Origin: Gammaproteobacteria bacterium
Lineage (GTDB): Bacteria; Pseudomonadota; Gammaproteobacteria; Immundisolibacterales; Immundisolibacteraceae
Reading direction: 5' to 3'
DNA length: 21,249 bases
Assembly: GCA_003526065.1 (NCBI GenBank)
Contig: DQBD01000154.1
Span: forward strand, 2,213 to 23,461
The notes beneath the pieces were generated by a model, which saw only the letters and a program-made list of their open reading frames with translations, was not told the DNA's origin and did no database searches. How positions within the stretch are numbered: the first letter of the stretch is position 1; each line of letters begins with the position of its first letter. Both the position numbers and the translations under genes were made by a program. This document shows positions 9,363-16,765 of this stretch, piece after piece.

Positions 9363-10658
9363 GTGGCAGGCCCTGAAAATATCACCGGCGCAATGCTGCC
9401 CGAAAAGCTGCCGGCTGCGGGCTGGCTTGGCGAACCGGAGGTGGGGCAGGTAATGGATGCGCTGCTTGCCGGGCCCGGTGTCGAGGCGCGCTTTGTCGGC
9501 GGCTGTGTCCGCGATGTCATTCGCGGACGGCATCATTATGACGGCAAGCCCGATGTCGATGTCGCAACCACCGCGGAACCCCACGAAGTCATTGAACTGC
9601 TGACGCAAGCCGGCCTCAAGGCCGTGCCCACCGGTATCGATCACGGCACGATCACCGCTGTTGCCAATCACCGCCCGGTCGAGGTGACCACCTTGCGCTG
9701 CGATGTGGCGACCGACGGGCGGCGGGCCGATGTTGTCTATACCCGCGACTGGGTGGCGGATGCGGAACGGCGCGATCTGACAATGAATGCGATTTATGCC
9801 GAACGTGATGGCACGCTTTACGACCCGCTTGGCACCGGCATCGCCGACGCGGTCAACGGCACGGTCCGCTTCGTCGGCGATCCCGATACCCGGATCAGGG
9901 AAGATTATCTGCGTATTCTGCGGTTTTTCCGGTTCTTCGCCCATTGCGGCGCGGGCGAGATGGACCGGAACGGATTGTCCGCCTGCGCGCGTCATATCGA
10001 TGGTATCGCACAGCTTTCCGCCGAACGGATTGCAACCGAGCTGCTGAAGCTTCTGGCAGCCGAAGACCCGATCCCGGCGCTGCGGCAGATGGCGGCAACC
10101 GGCGTATTGAATGCGGTATTGCCCGAGGCGCGCAATATCGACCGGCTGCAGACGTTATGCGCGATCGATGCGGATAATTTTTTCACGCCCGACCCGTTGC
10201 TCCGTCTCGGTGCCTTGCTGCCCGAGGATGCGGAACAGGCTGACGCGCTGGCCAGGCGGTTGCGCCTGTCGAATGCGCAGCGGACGCGGCTGAGCGCGAT
10301 GCTGGGCGCGGATGAGCGGATCTTTTGCTACATGTCGGTGCGCGAAACCCGCCGGGCGGCCTATCGCCTGGGGCCTGCGGTGATGCGCGATGTGGCGATG
10401 CTGCGCTGGGCCGAAGATCCCAAACGCGATGGCAATATGGTGCAATGGCGCGCCCTGCTGCCGATGATCGAGTCCTGGCAACCGCCGAAACTGCCGCTGA
10501 GCGGCGAGCAGGTAAAGCTTGCCGGCGTGCCCGAAGGCCCCGAAATCGGCCGGGTGCTGGCGGAAGTCGAAGCCTGGTGGATCGATGCGGACTTCACCCA
10601 GGATGAATATGCGCTGATCGAACGGCTCAAGGCGGTTGTCCGGGCTACCGTGCTGTAG
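9363..10658 (+). CDS. cca: CCA tRNA nucleotidyltransferase
   Basis: A 431-residue class II (bacterial) nucleotidyltransferase that adds or repairs the 3' CCA end of tRNAs, or a poly(A) polymerase of the same family. The N-terminal catalytic head shows FVGGCVRD (44–51) and the metal-binding DVD (64–66) in GKPDVDVATT, then RRDLTMNAI for base selection and REDYLRILRFFRF in the neck. No HD domain motif is evident in the C-terminal part, which favours the alphaproteobacterial form. It starts at GTG two bases after the previous stop, with a GAGG site ~10 bases before. It is the last gene of the DUF1285 unit and runs convergently into xerC with a 14-base gap. Confidence 0.93.
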   Translation: MAGPENITGAMLPEKLPAAGWLGEPEVGQVMDALLAGPGVEARFVGGCVRDVIRGRHHYDGKPDVDVATTAEPHEVIELLTQAGLKAVPTGIDHGTITAVANHRPVEVTTLRCDVATDGRRADVVYTRDWVADAERRDLTMNAIYAERDGTLYDPLGTGIADAVNGTVRFVGDPDTRIREDYLRILRFFRFFAHCGAGEMDRNGLSACARHIDGIAQLSAERIATELLKLLAAEDPIPALRQMAATGVLNAVLPEARNIDRLQTLCAIDADNFFTPDPLLRLGALLPEDAEQADALARRLRLSNAQRTRLSAMLGADERIFCYMSVRETRRAAYRLGPAVMRDVAMLRWAEDPKRDGNMVQWRALLPMIESWQPPKLPLSGEQVKLAGVPEGPEIGRVLAEVEAWWIDADFTQDEYALIERLKAVVRATVL

Positions 10659-10672
10659 CGTTCGCCGGCCGG

Positions 10673-11665
10673 TTATTCCTGCGCACGCGGATGCGCGGCG
10701 CGATAAACCGCCCGCAACCGCGCGGTATCGACTTCGGTATAGCGCTGTGTGGTGGACAGGCTGGCATGACCAAGCAATTCCTGAATCGTGCGCAGATCGC
10801 CACCCGCCCCAAGCAGATGTGTCGCAAAGCTGTGCCGCAGCGCATGCGGCGTTGCACTGTCCGGCAAACCAAGTGCGCCACGCAACCGCGCCATGCCAAG
10901 CTGCACCATCCGCGGATTGAGCCGCTTGCCCCGCACCCCGACAAATAGCGGGCCATCGGATGTCGCTCTCCCATAAGGACAGAGCGCCAGATAAGCAGCG
11001 ATCGCCTCGCGCACCACCGGCAGAACCGGCACCCGCCGCATCTTGCCGCCCTTGCCCACAATGTCGAGGCTGTCACGCAATGGCAGCACCGAACGATCGA
11101 GCCCGAGCGCCTCTGATATCCGCAGACCGCAGCCATAGATCAGCGTCAATACCGCGCAATCGCGCGCCGCGACCCAGGGCTGTTCGGGGAGCGTCCCCGC
11201 CTGCGCCACAGTGGCCAGCGCCGCATCGGGGGCAAGCGGTTTGGGCACCGCATGCGGCAGCTTGGGCCCGTGCAACATGGCAATCGCCATGTTTTCAGCT
11301 TGTCCCGTCTTGTGCAGGTAACGATAGAAACCACGCAACGCGGCAAGCCCGCGCGCCAGTGAGCTCGACCGGCTGCCGGTTGTACGCCGCTGCGCAAGCC
11401 AGGCCCTGAAATCACCGATTTTCGCTGTTTGCAGCGCGGTCAGCCCGACCGGACCGCCCAGATGCTCCCCCAAAAAGGCAGCAAAGGCACCGACATCGCG
11501 GGCATAGGCGCGCACGGTATGATCGCTGAGACGCCGCACATCGCGCAATTCGCGGAACCAGCCTTGCCAGGCGGCGGCCGCATCGGGCGCAAAGGCCACG
11601 GGCGGCAAAGGCAGATCGAGGGCCGGCGGCTCTTTGACCGATCCGGGCTCCGCCGGCCGCGCCAT
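10673..11665 (-). CDS. xerC: Tyrosine recombinase XerC
   Basis: A 330-residue site-specific tyrosine recombinase, which with XerD resolves chromosome dimers at dif. The N-terminal SAM-like core-binding domain spans about 30–135. The catalytic residues can all be seen: Arg182 (GCGLRISEALGL), Lys208 (GKGGKMRRVPV), His274 and Arg277 (PHALRHSFATHLL), His300 (LLGHASLSTTQ) and Tyr309 (QRYTEV). A GTG one codon upstream (11668) is an equally possible start. It lies directly after fsa on the minus strand. This fsa–xerC neighbourhood next to priA is common in alphaproteobacteria, so a chromosomal housekeeping recombinase is more likely than a phage or integron integrase; no att site or integrated element is present. 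Confidence 0.92.
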   Translation of the reverse strand: MARPAEPGSVKEPPALDLPLPPVAFAPDAAAAWQGWFRELRDVRRLSDHTVRAYARDVGAFAAFLGEHLGGPVGLTALQTAKIGDFRAWLAQRRTTGSRSSSLARGLAALRGFYRYLHKTGQAENMAIAMLHGPKLPHAVPKPLAPDAALATVAQAGTLPEQPWVAARDCAVLTLIYGCGLRISEALGLDRSVLPLRDSLDIVGKGGKMRRVPVLPVVREAIAAYLALCPYGRATSDGPLFVGVRGKRLNPRMVQLGMARLRGALGLPDSATPHALRHSFATHLLGAGGDLRTIQELLGHASLSTTQRYTEVDTARLRAVYRAAHPRAQE

Positions 11666-11669
11666 CACC

Positions 11670-12332
11670 TTAATCCTTCACGATTTTCTGGCCGGTCTTT
11701 TCCCAATCCGCCAGAAACGCCGCAAGTCCCGCATCGGTCAGCGGGTGACGGATGAGCTGACGCAGCACATTCGGCGGAATGGTGCAGATATCTGCGCCAA
11801 GCCGCGCCGCATCGAGCAGATGCGTCACATGCCGCACCGAGGCGACGAGAATTTCGGTCTTGAACGCCGGATAGTGATCATAGACCTGCTTGATATCAGC
11901 AATCAGATCCATGCCGATCTGGCCGATATCGTCCAGCCGGCCGACGAAAGGCGAGACGAAGGCCGCGCCGGCCTTGGCCGCGAGAATTGCCTGATTGACC
12001 GAAAAACAAAGGGTGACATTGACCATCACCCCCTCGTCAGCCAGCCGGCGGCAGGCCTTGAGCCCGTCCCATGTGGTCGGCACCTTGATCGCGATATTAT
12101 CGGCGACCGCACGCAGTTTCTCCGCCTCGCGCAACATGCCATCCGTGTCGGTGGCCGTTACCTCGGCACTGACCGGTCCCGGGACGAGATCGCAGATTTC
12201 CTGCAGCGCCTCGAAAAAATCGCGGCCGGCCTTGGCGACGAGCGAGGGGTTCGTGGTAACGCCATCGACCATACCCGTCGCCGCGAGATCGCGAATCTCG
12301 TCAAGATCCGCCGTATCGACAAAAAATTTCAT
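11670..12332 (-). CDS. fsa: Fructose-6-phosphate aldolase / transaldolase-like (Fsa/TalC type)
   Basis: A 220-residue member of the small transaldolase group. It begins [16 protein letters not shown] and carries GVTTNPSL and the Schiff-base lysine in [13 protein letters not shown] (Lys83). The length is that of the single-domain Fsa/TalC enzymes, which act either as fructose-6-phosphate aldolase or as transaldolase in the pentose phosphate pathway; sequence alone does not settle which. The open frame extends 32 codons further upstream, but the family start MKFFVDTA at 12332 has a TTGAG site just before it, so I use that. It is followed closely by xerC and faces priA divergently. Confidence 0.93.
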   Translation of the reverse strand: MKFFVDTADLDEIRDLAATGMVDGVTTNPSLVAKAGRDFFEALQEICDLVPGPVSAEVTATDTDGMLREAEKLRAVADNIAIKVPTTWDGLKACRRLADEGVMVNVTLCFSVNQAILAAKAGAAFVSPFVGRLDDIGQIGMDLIADIKQVYDHYPAFKTEILVASVRHVTHLLDAARLGADICTIPPNVLRQLIRHPLTDAGLAAFLADWEKTGQKIVKD

Positions 12333-12454
12333 CTCAATTCTATTCCTGAACGCTGTTCCGCCTGTTGCACCCGCCGCATCAACAGGTGACAGAGCGCTTC
12401 GATTTACTTGTTCCCGGCTTGTTCGCACCGGCCAAGGCTGCGAGAGTGTAGCCC
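12333..12454. promoter_or_regulatory. Divergent promoter region, fsa–xerC and priA
   Basis: About 120 bases between divergent starts. Promoters for fsa–xerC and for priA are expected here. I see no sharp sigma-70 boxes, operator repeat or riboswitch-like fold, and the ribosome site of priA is weak. Confidence 0.35.
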
Positions 12455-14668
12455 ATGGATTCGCCCAATTCCACCGCCGCCGACACCCGCCTTACGACGC
12501 GTGCAAGCATCCTGCTGCCGCTGCCGTTGGCGGGCACCTATGATTATCTGGTCCCGGACGGGATGATTTTGCAGGCGGGCGATTATGTGGTGGTGCCGCT
12601 TGGCACGCGGGAGCGAATCGGTGTGGTTTGGGGACCCGGCGGCGACGCGCTGCCCGCCGCCCGGCTGAAAGCAATCCGCGACAAATGCGATGCGCCCCCC
12701 ATGCCCGCGGATCTGCGCGCCTTCATCGACTGGGTGGCGGGCTATACGATACAGCCGCCAGGCGCGGTGTTGCGCATGGCGATGCGGGTGCCCGCGGCCC
12801 TCACCCCGCCCACCCCGGTCACCGCCTATCGCGCAAGCCATAACCTGCCTGCGCGGATGACAGCGGCGCGGCAACGGGTCCTTGATGTCGTGCAGGCGAC
12901 AGAAGCGCCCCTGACAGCAGCGGAGATTGCCCGCAAGGCACAAGTCAGCAATGCCGTGATCCGGGGACTTGCGGATAGCGGCGCATTGTCGCGGGTGACG
13001 CGCCCGCGACATGCACCCGTGCCGCAACCCGCCCTTGATACAGAAACAGTCACCCTGTCGCCCGATCAACAATCAGCGGCCGCCAGTTTGCGCGCAAGCG
13101 TTGCCGAGGCGGCTTTTTCAGTCACCCTGCTTGAAGGGGTCACAGGGTCTGGCAAGACAGAAGTCTATTTCGATGCGATTGCAGAGACCCTGCGGCGCGG
13201 ACAACAGGCGCTGATCCTGCTGCCCGAGATTGCACTGACCGTTCAGTTTCTCAGCCGATTCGAAGCACGATTCGGTTGCCAGCCCGCAGCCTGGCATTCC
13301 GAGCTGTCGCCGCCCCGGCGGCAGCATATCTGGCGCGCGGTGGCCGAAGGCGAGGTGCGGGTGCTTGTCGGTGCGCGCTCGGCGCTGTTCCTGCCCTTTG
13401 CCGAATTGGGGCTGATCGTCGTGGATGAGGAACATGACCCCGCCTTCAAACAGGAGGAAGGAGTGATCTATCAGGCCCGCGACATGGCGGTGGTACGCGC
13501 CAGCCTGGGCGAATTTCCAATCGTGCTGGCGAGCGCGACCCCCTCGCTTGAGACCCGCGTAAATGTGGAAAGCGGCCGCTATCGCACGATCAGCCTGTCA
13601 CGACGGCATGGCGGGGCACAACTGCCCACAATCGAGGCGGTCGATATGCGCGCAGCCGCACTGCCTGCCGATCGCTGGCTGTCACCGCGGCTTGTGACCG
13701 CGATGCGCGATAGCCTTGCGCGCGGCGAACAGGTGCTGCTGTTCCTGAACCGGCGTGGCTATGCGCCGGTACTGCTGTGTCACGCCTGCGGCTGGGTGCC
13801 GAAGTGCCAGCGCTGCGACGCCCACTACACCCTGCACCGGACACGGCAGGTGCTGCTGTGCCATCACTGCGGTGGCGAGCGGCCGCTGCCGCCGAGCTGC
13901 GCCGAGTGCGCCAGTGGCGATCTGCTGCCGCTGGGCGCCGGGACCGAGCGCATCGAGGCCGACATCACGGCGCTGTTTCCGGAACACACGGTGCTGCGTG
14001 TGGATCGCGACAGCACGCGCCGTCGTGGTGCGCTCGATGCACACCTGAGCGCGGTGCGCGACGGCCGCGCGGACATTCTGGTCGGCACGCAGATGCTGGC
14101 CAAGGGCCACCACTTTCCGGCGGTCACCCTGGTCGGCATCCTGGACGCCGACCAGGGGCTGTTCGCCGCGGATTTTCGTGCCAGCGAGCGCCTGGCCCAG
14201 ACCATCTACCAGGTGGCCGGGCGCTGTGGACGCGGCACGCAACCGGGACGGGTGCTGATCCAGACCCACCAGCCGCAGCATCCGGTACTGCACGCCCTGC
14301 TGCAGGGCGGCTACGGCGTGTTCGCCCAGCAGCTGCTCAAGGAACGCGAGGCCGCCGGCTGGCCGCCGTTCACGCACCTGGCGCTGTTGCGCGCCGAGGC
14401 GCCCGGTGCCCAGGAAGCGCTGTGGTTCCTGGGGGAGACGCTGTCGCTGGCTGCCGAACTAGGCCACGCCGGTGTGACCCTGCTGGGACCGGTGCCGGCG
14501 CCGATGCCCAAGCGGGCCGGGCGCTTCCGGGCGCAGTTGTTGTTGCAGGCGGACCGGCGCGCGCCGCTGCACGCGCTGCTCAGGAGCTGGTTGCCCGCGG
14601 TGGCGCAGTTGCCGGCGGCGCGCAAGGTGCGCTGGTCGCTGGACGTGGACCCGATCGATACCTACTGA
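12455..14668 (+). CDS. priA: Primosomal helicase PriA, apparent alpha/gamma chimera
   Basis: A 737-residue open frame with the full PriA layout: N-terminal 3'-DNA-binding domain (about 15–110), winged-helix region, Walker A GVTGSGKT (228–235), DEEH box (324–327), a zinc-binding cysteine cluster starting at Cys442 (CHACGW, CQRC, CHHCG, CAEC), and a C-terminal helicase lobe ([22 protein letters not shown]). PriA restarts stalled replication forks. The two halves do not match in style. The first ~430 codons suit the alphaproteobacterial genes on the left, including the divergent fsa–xerC arrangement. From about codon 440 the protein reads like a gammaproteobacterial PriA (CHACGW where alphaproteobacterial enzymes tend to have forms such as CRxCGHR), and codon choice shifts. 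The frame is kept because the change lies in a highly conserved stretch. Treat it as two partial genes until verified. Confidence 0.85.
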   Translation: MDSPNSTAADTRLTTRASILLPLPLAGTYDYLVPDGMILQAGDYVVVPLGTRERIGVVWGPGGDALPAARLKAIRDKCDAPPMPADLRAFIDWVAGYTIQPPGAVLRMAMRVPAALTPPTPVTAYRASHNLPARMTAARQRVLDVVQATEAPLTAAEIARKAQVSNAVIRGLADSGALSRVTRPRHAPVPQPALDTETVTLSPDQQSAAASLRASVAEAAFSVTLLEGVTGSGKTEVYFDAIAETLRRGQQALILLPEIALTVQFLSRFEARFGCQPAAWHSELSPPRRQHIWRAVAEGEVRVLVGARSALFLPFAELGLIVVDEEHDPAFKQEEGVIYQARDMAVVRASLGEFPIVLASATPSLETRVNVESGRYRTISLSRRHGGAQLPTIEAVDMRAAALPADRWLSPRLVTAMRDSLARGEQVLLFLNRRGYAPVLLCHACGWVPKCQRCDAHYTLHRTRQVLLCHHCGGERPLPPSCAECASGDLLPLGAGTERIEADITALFPEHTVLRVDRDSTRRRGALDAHLSAVRDGRADILVGTQMLAKGHHFPAVTLVGILDADQGLFAADFRASERLAQTIYQVAGRCGRGTQPGRVLIQTHQPQHPVLHALLQGGYGVFAQQLLKEREAAGWPPFTHLALLRAEAPGAQEALWFLGETLSLAAELGHAGVTLLGPVPAPMPKRAGRFRAQLLLQADRRAPLHALLRSWLPAVAQLPAARKVRWSLDVDPIDTY
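13720..13775. other. priA: Probable chimeric junction inside priA
   Basis: Gene content, protein style and base use differ on the two sides of this interval. To the left lie alphaproteobacterial-type genes; to the right lies a gammaproteobacterial-type priA end followed by nas/nir genes. The interval codes for [15 protein letters not shown], one of the best conserved parts of PriA, where two distant genes can share a long identical run of bases. The exact crossover base cannot be fixed by eye. No repeat, tRNA or mobile element marks the point. Confidence 0.75.
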
Positions 14669-14718
14669 GCGCATCGGGGTGCCGCGCTTGGCGCGCTAAT
14701 TGCTAACCACTGGGCGAC

Positions 14719-15333
14719 GTGTCCACTGTTACAGCCGCCCCTCAGATGCCAACACCTCCCCTGCGCGTGATGCTGGTCGATGACGACCACGAGCGCCGTG
14801 CGTTGGTGGCGGCCGCGTTGGTCGACGCCGGCCTGACGGTGTGCGCGGCGCTCGGCACAGCGGCCGGTTTGGTGCAGGCAGTCGCCCGGCATGCACCAGA
14901 TGTGGTCATCATTGACCTCGAGTCGCCGGATCGCGACATACTCGAAAGCATGCGCTGCCTGTCACGGGACAATCCACACCCAGTGGTCATGTTCGCCAGT
15001 AACTCGGATGCCGATGCCATTCGCGAGGCCATCGAGGCGGGCGTGAGCGCGTATGTGGTGGACGGCCTCAATCCGGGGCGCGTGCACTCGGTGGTCGAGG
15101 TGGCGGTGGCGCGATTCCGCCAGTACGCGACCTTGCAGCGCGAGTTGACGGAGGCACGTACCAGCCTGGCGCACAGAAAGGTCATCGACCGCGCGAAGGG
15201 CATCCTGATGGAGCGTGGTCGCCGCAGCGAGAGCGAGGCTTACCATGCGCTGCGCAAGCTGGCCATGGACCAGAACAAGACCATCGCCGAGATCGCCAAG
15301 GGCGTGATCGACACAGCCGAGTTGTTCAAGTGA
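14719..15333 (+). CDS. nasT: NasT, ANTAR-domain antiterminator response regulator
   Basis: A 204-residue regulator with an N-terminal receiver domain (about 16–130) and a C-terminal ANTAR RNA-binding domain (about 145–200). The receiver starts LRVMLVDDDHERR and keeps an aspartate at the phosphorylation position (Asp66, VVIIDLESP), but the usual lysine late in the domain is replaced (YVVDGLNPG), as is common in NasT, whose activity depends on release from NasS rather than phosphorylation. The ANTAR part shows RKVIDRAKGILMERGRRSE and AYHALRKLAMDQNKTIAEIA. The start could be the GTG at 14719 or ATG at 14746. nasS follows with a 4-base overlap. Its RNA target is probably the leader upstream of the nirB gene, which carries matching hairpins. 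Confidence 0.92.
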   Translation: MSTVTAAPQMPTPPLRVMLVDDDHERRALVAAALVDAGLTVCAALGTAAGLVQAVARHAPDVVIIDLESPDRDILESMRCLSRDNPHPVVMFASNSDADAIREAIEAGVSAYVVDGLNPGRVHSVVEVAVARFRQYATLQRELTEARTSLAHRKVIDRAKGILMERGRRSESEAYHALRKLAMDQNKTIAEIAKGVIDTAELFK

Positions 15334-16553
15334 CCGCCAACAAGCCGATCCCAGAACTGGCGCAGGTGCGCCTTGGCTACATCCCGCTGACCGATGCGGC
15401 GCCGCTGATCATTGCGCTCGAACATGGTCACTTCGCGCGCTATGGGCTGGATGTGGCGCTGTCGCAGCAGACCTCCTGGGCCACGTTGCGGGACAAGCTG
15501 GGCGTCGGTTACCTGGATGGCGCGCATTTGCTCGCGCCGATGGCGTTGGCCTGTTCGCTGGGCATCGAAGGCCTGCAGCAGCCCCTGGTGACGGCGCTGA
15601 GCCTGGGGCTGAACGGCAATGCCATCACACTGGCGGATAACCTGTTTCGTGACATGCAGGTCAGCGCCGGCGGCTATGCCACCAGCGCGGCGGCCCTGGC
15701 GGCGGTGGTGGCCCAGCGGCGCGCCAGCGGCGCCGATCCGCTGACCTTCGCCAGCGTCTATCCGGCCTCCAACCACACCTATCTGCTGCGCTACTGGCTG
15801 TCGGCGGCCGGCATTGATCCGGATCGCGACGTGAAGCTGATCGTGGTGCCGCCACCGCAGATGGTGCAGCGCCTGCGCCAGGGGGCCATTTACGGCTACT
15901 GCGTCGGCGAGCCATGGAATACGCTGGCGGTGCGCGAGGGCGTCGGCGGCATCGCGGCCACCGGTCACGACGTCTGGAACAACGCGCCGGAAAAGGTGCT
16001 GGCGGTGTCGGCTGCCTGGGCCGAGCGCTACCCGGCCACGCACGCGGCGCTGATCAGTGCCCTGGTGGAAGCGGCGCAGTGGCTGGATGCCAGCCTGGAG
16101 AACCGTCGCGAGGCGGCGGTCTTGCTGGCGCGTCCGGAGTATCTCGACCTGCCGGTTGAGGTGATTGTCGGGTCGCTGGTCGGTGACGTGGCGGTCGACC
16201 CGCGTGGCGGACGCCGCGAGTTGTCGGACTTTCACGTTTTTCATCGCTACGCGGCCAACTTCCCGTGGCGTTCGCACGCCCTGTGGATGCTTGAACAGAT
16301 GGTTCGCAGCGGACAGCTGTCCGAGGATGCCGACCTTGTCGCTGTCGCCGAGGCGGTGTATCGACCCGACATCTACCGGCGTTCCGTGGGGCATCTTGGG
16401 CTGCCGGTGCCGGTGGTCGACATGAAGGCCGAGGGCGGACACCGTGGCGTGTGGAAGCTGGGTGAGGGCGACGAGGCGGTGACGCTGGGGCCGGACCGGT
16501 TCATCGACAACGCGGTGTTCGACCCGCGGGTTCTTGGTGCGAAAATTGCATAG
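15330..16553 (+). CDS. nasS: NasS, nitrate-sensing NrtA/CmpA-like protein
   Basis: A 407-residue protein related to the periplasmic nitrate-binding proteins NrtA and CmpA: it starts with LAQVRLGYIPLTDAAPLIIA and continues with ARYGLDVALSQQTSWATLRD and GYLDGAHLLAPMA. It has no signal peptide or lipobox, so it should stay in the cytoplasm. That, with the overlapping nasT gene (GTGA start/stop), identifies it as NasS. In studied systems NasS holds NasT inactive and lets it go when nitrate or nitrite binds. No permease or ATPase gene of a nitrate ABC transporter follows it, which also argues against a transport role. Confidence 0.88.
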   Translation: MTANKPIPELAQVRLGYIPLTDAAPLIIALEHGHFARYGLDVALSQQTSWATLRDKLGVGYLDGAHLLAPMALACSLGIEGLQQPLVTALSLGLNGNAITLADNLFRDMQVSAGGYATSAAALAAVVAQRRASGADPLTFASVYPASNHTYLLRYWLSAAGIDPDRDVKLIVVPPPQMVQRLRQGAIYGYCVGEPWNTLAVREGVGGIAATGHDVWNNAPEKVLAVSAAWAERYPATHAALISALVEAAQWLDASLENRREAAVLLARPEYLDLPVEVIVGSLVGDVAVDPRGGRRELSDFHVFHRYAANFPWRSHALWMLEQMVRSGQLSEDADLVAVAEAVYRPDIYRRSVGHLGLPVPVVDMKAEGGHRGVWKLGEGDEAVTLGPDRFIDNAVFDPRVLGAKIA

Positions 16554-16663
16554 ATAATTGCATGTTTGACGGTTGACGCCGTCCGGCCGGGGGTCGGGCA
16601 GGTGGCAGCCCGCCGGTTGTGGCCGGTGGTAAAAAATGTCCTGGCCGGTTCAACCCGGCCTTC

Positions 16664-16710
16664 GCCGTGGCAACGTCGCTGCGGTTTTGGGTTCGCCAAC
16701 GTCGGCGAGC
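16664..16710 (+). ncRNA. Tandem ANTAR-target hairpins (NasT-binding leader RNA)
   Basis: Two stem-loops lie 5 bases apart. The first (16664–16685) pairs GCCGTGGC with GCTGCGGT (8 bp, three G·U pairs); the second (16691–16710) pairs GTTCGCC with GGCGAGC (7 bp, one G·U pair). Both close the same hexaloop, AACGTC. ANTAR regulators such as EutV and NasT are known to bind paired hairpins whose hexaloops have A at position 1 and G at position 4, and both loops here satisfy this. The stems differ in sequence while the loops are identical, which fits selection on the loop. The RNA sits directly between nasTS and the enzyme genes. Confidence 0.85.
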
Positions 16711-16721
16711 GGAAACGAGAT

Positions 16722-16738
16722 CCCTGGCACTGCCGGGG
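16722..16738 (+). terminator. GC-rich hairpin, possible weak attenuator
   Basis: CCCTGGC pairs with GCCGGGG around the loop ACT (7 bp, one G·U). It lies 11 bases after the second ANTAR hairpin and about 27 bases before the nirB start, where a leader terminator controlled by NasT would be expected. It is followed by CCTTGG rather than a run of T, so it is not a textbook intrinsic terminator. Outer pairing of 16693–16699 with 16741–16747 could extend it. Confidence 0.4.
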
Positions 16739-16765
16739 CCTTGGTGACTGCTTGACACGACGAAG

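Larger units (their letters stand above)
16554..16765 (+). promoter_or_regulatory. Leader region of the nirB–nirD–nasA operon
   Basis: This 212-base stretch between nasS and nirB has no gene but is full of stem-loops. Four simple hairpins with six-base loops follow each other: 16610–16629, 16643–16660, 16664–16685 and 16691–16710, then a fifth with a 3-base loop at 16722–16738. The third and fourth have the features of an ANTAR-protein target. A clear promoter, sigma-54 or sigma-70, could not be picked out. There is no typical U-tract after the last hairpin, so the point at which transcription would terminate is not obvious. Confidence 0.7.

Noticed and set aside
10673..11665. Tyrosine recombinase as the integrase of a genomic island explaining the change of gene content
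   Set aside because: It reads as chromosomal XerC next to fsa and priA, there are no att repeats or tRNA nearby, and the break is 2 kb away inside priA.
15240..16442. A 400-codon minus-strand open frame opposite nasS
   Set aside because: It has no recognisable domain and is rich in Arg, His and Gln, as expected for an antisense shadow of the clearly recognisable nasS.
16610..16636. Hairpin next to an A-run as an intrinsic terminator
   Set aside because: On the plus strand the hairpin is followed by A residues, not T; on the minus strand the T-run comes before the hairpin, so neither orientation works.
16726..16742. TGGCAC followed by GC-rich bases as a sigma-54 promoter for nirB
   Set aside because: The −12 element (TTGC) is missing at the right spacing, and the site lies downstream of the ANTAR hairpins, which would then not be transcribed.
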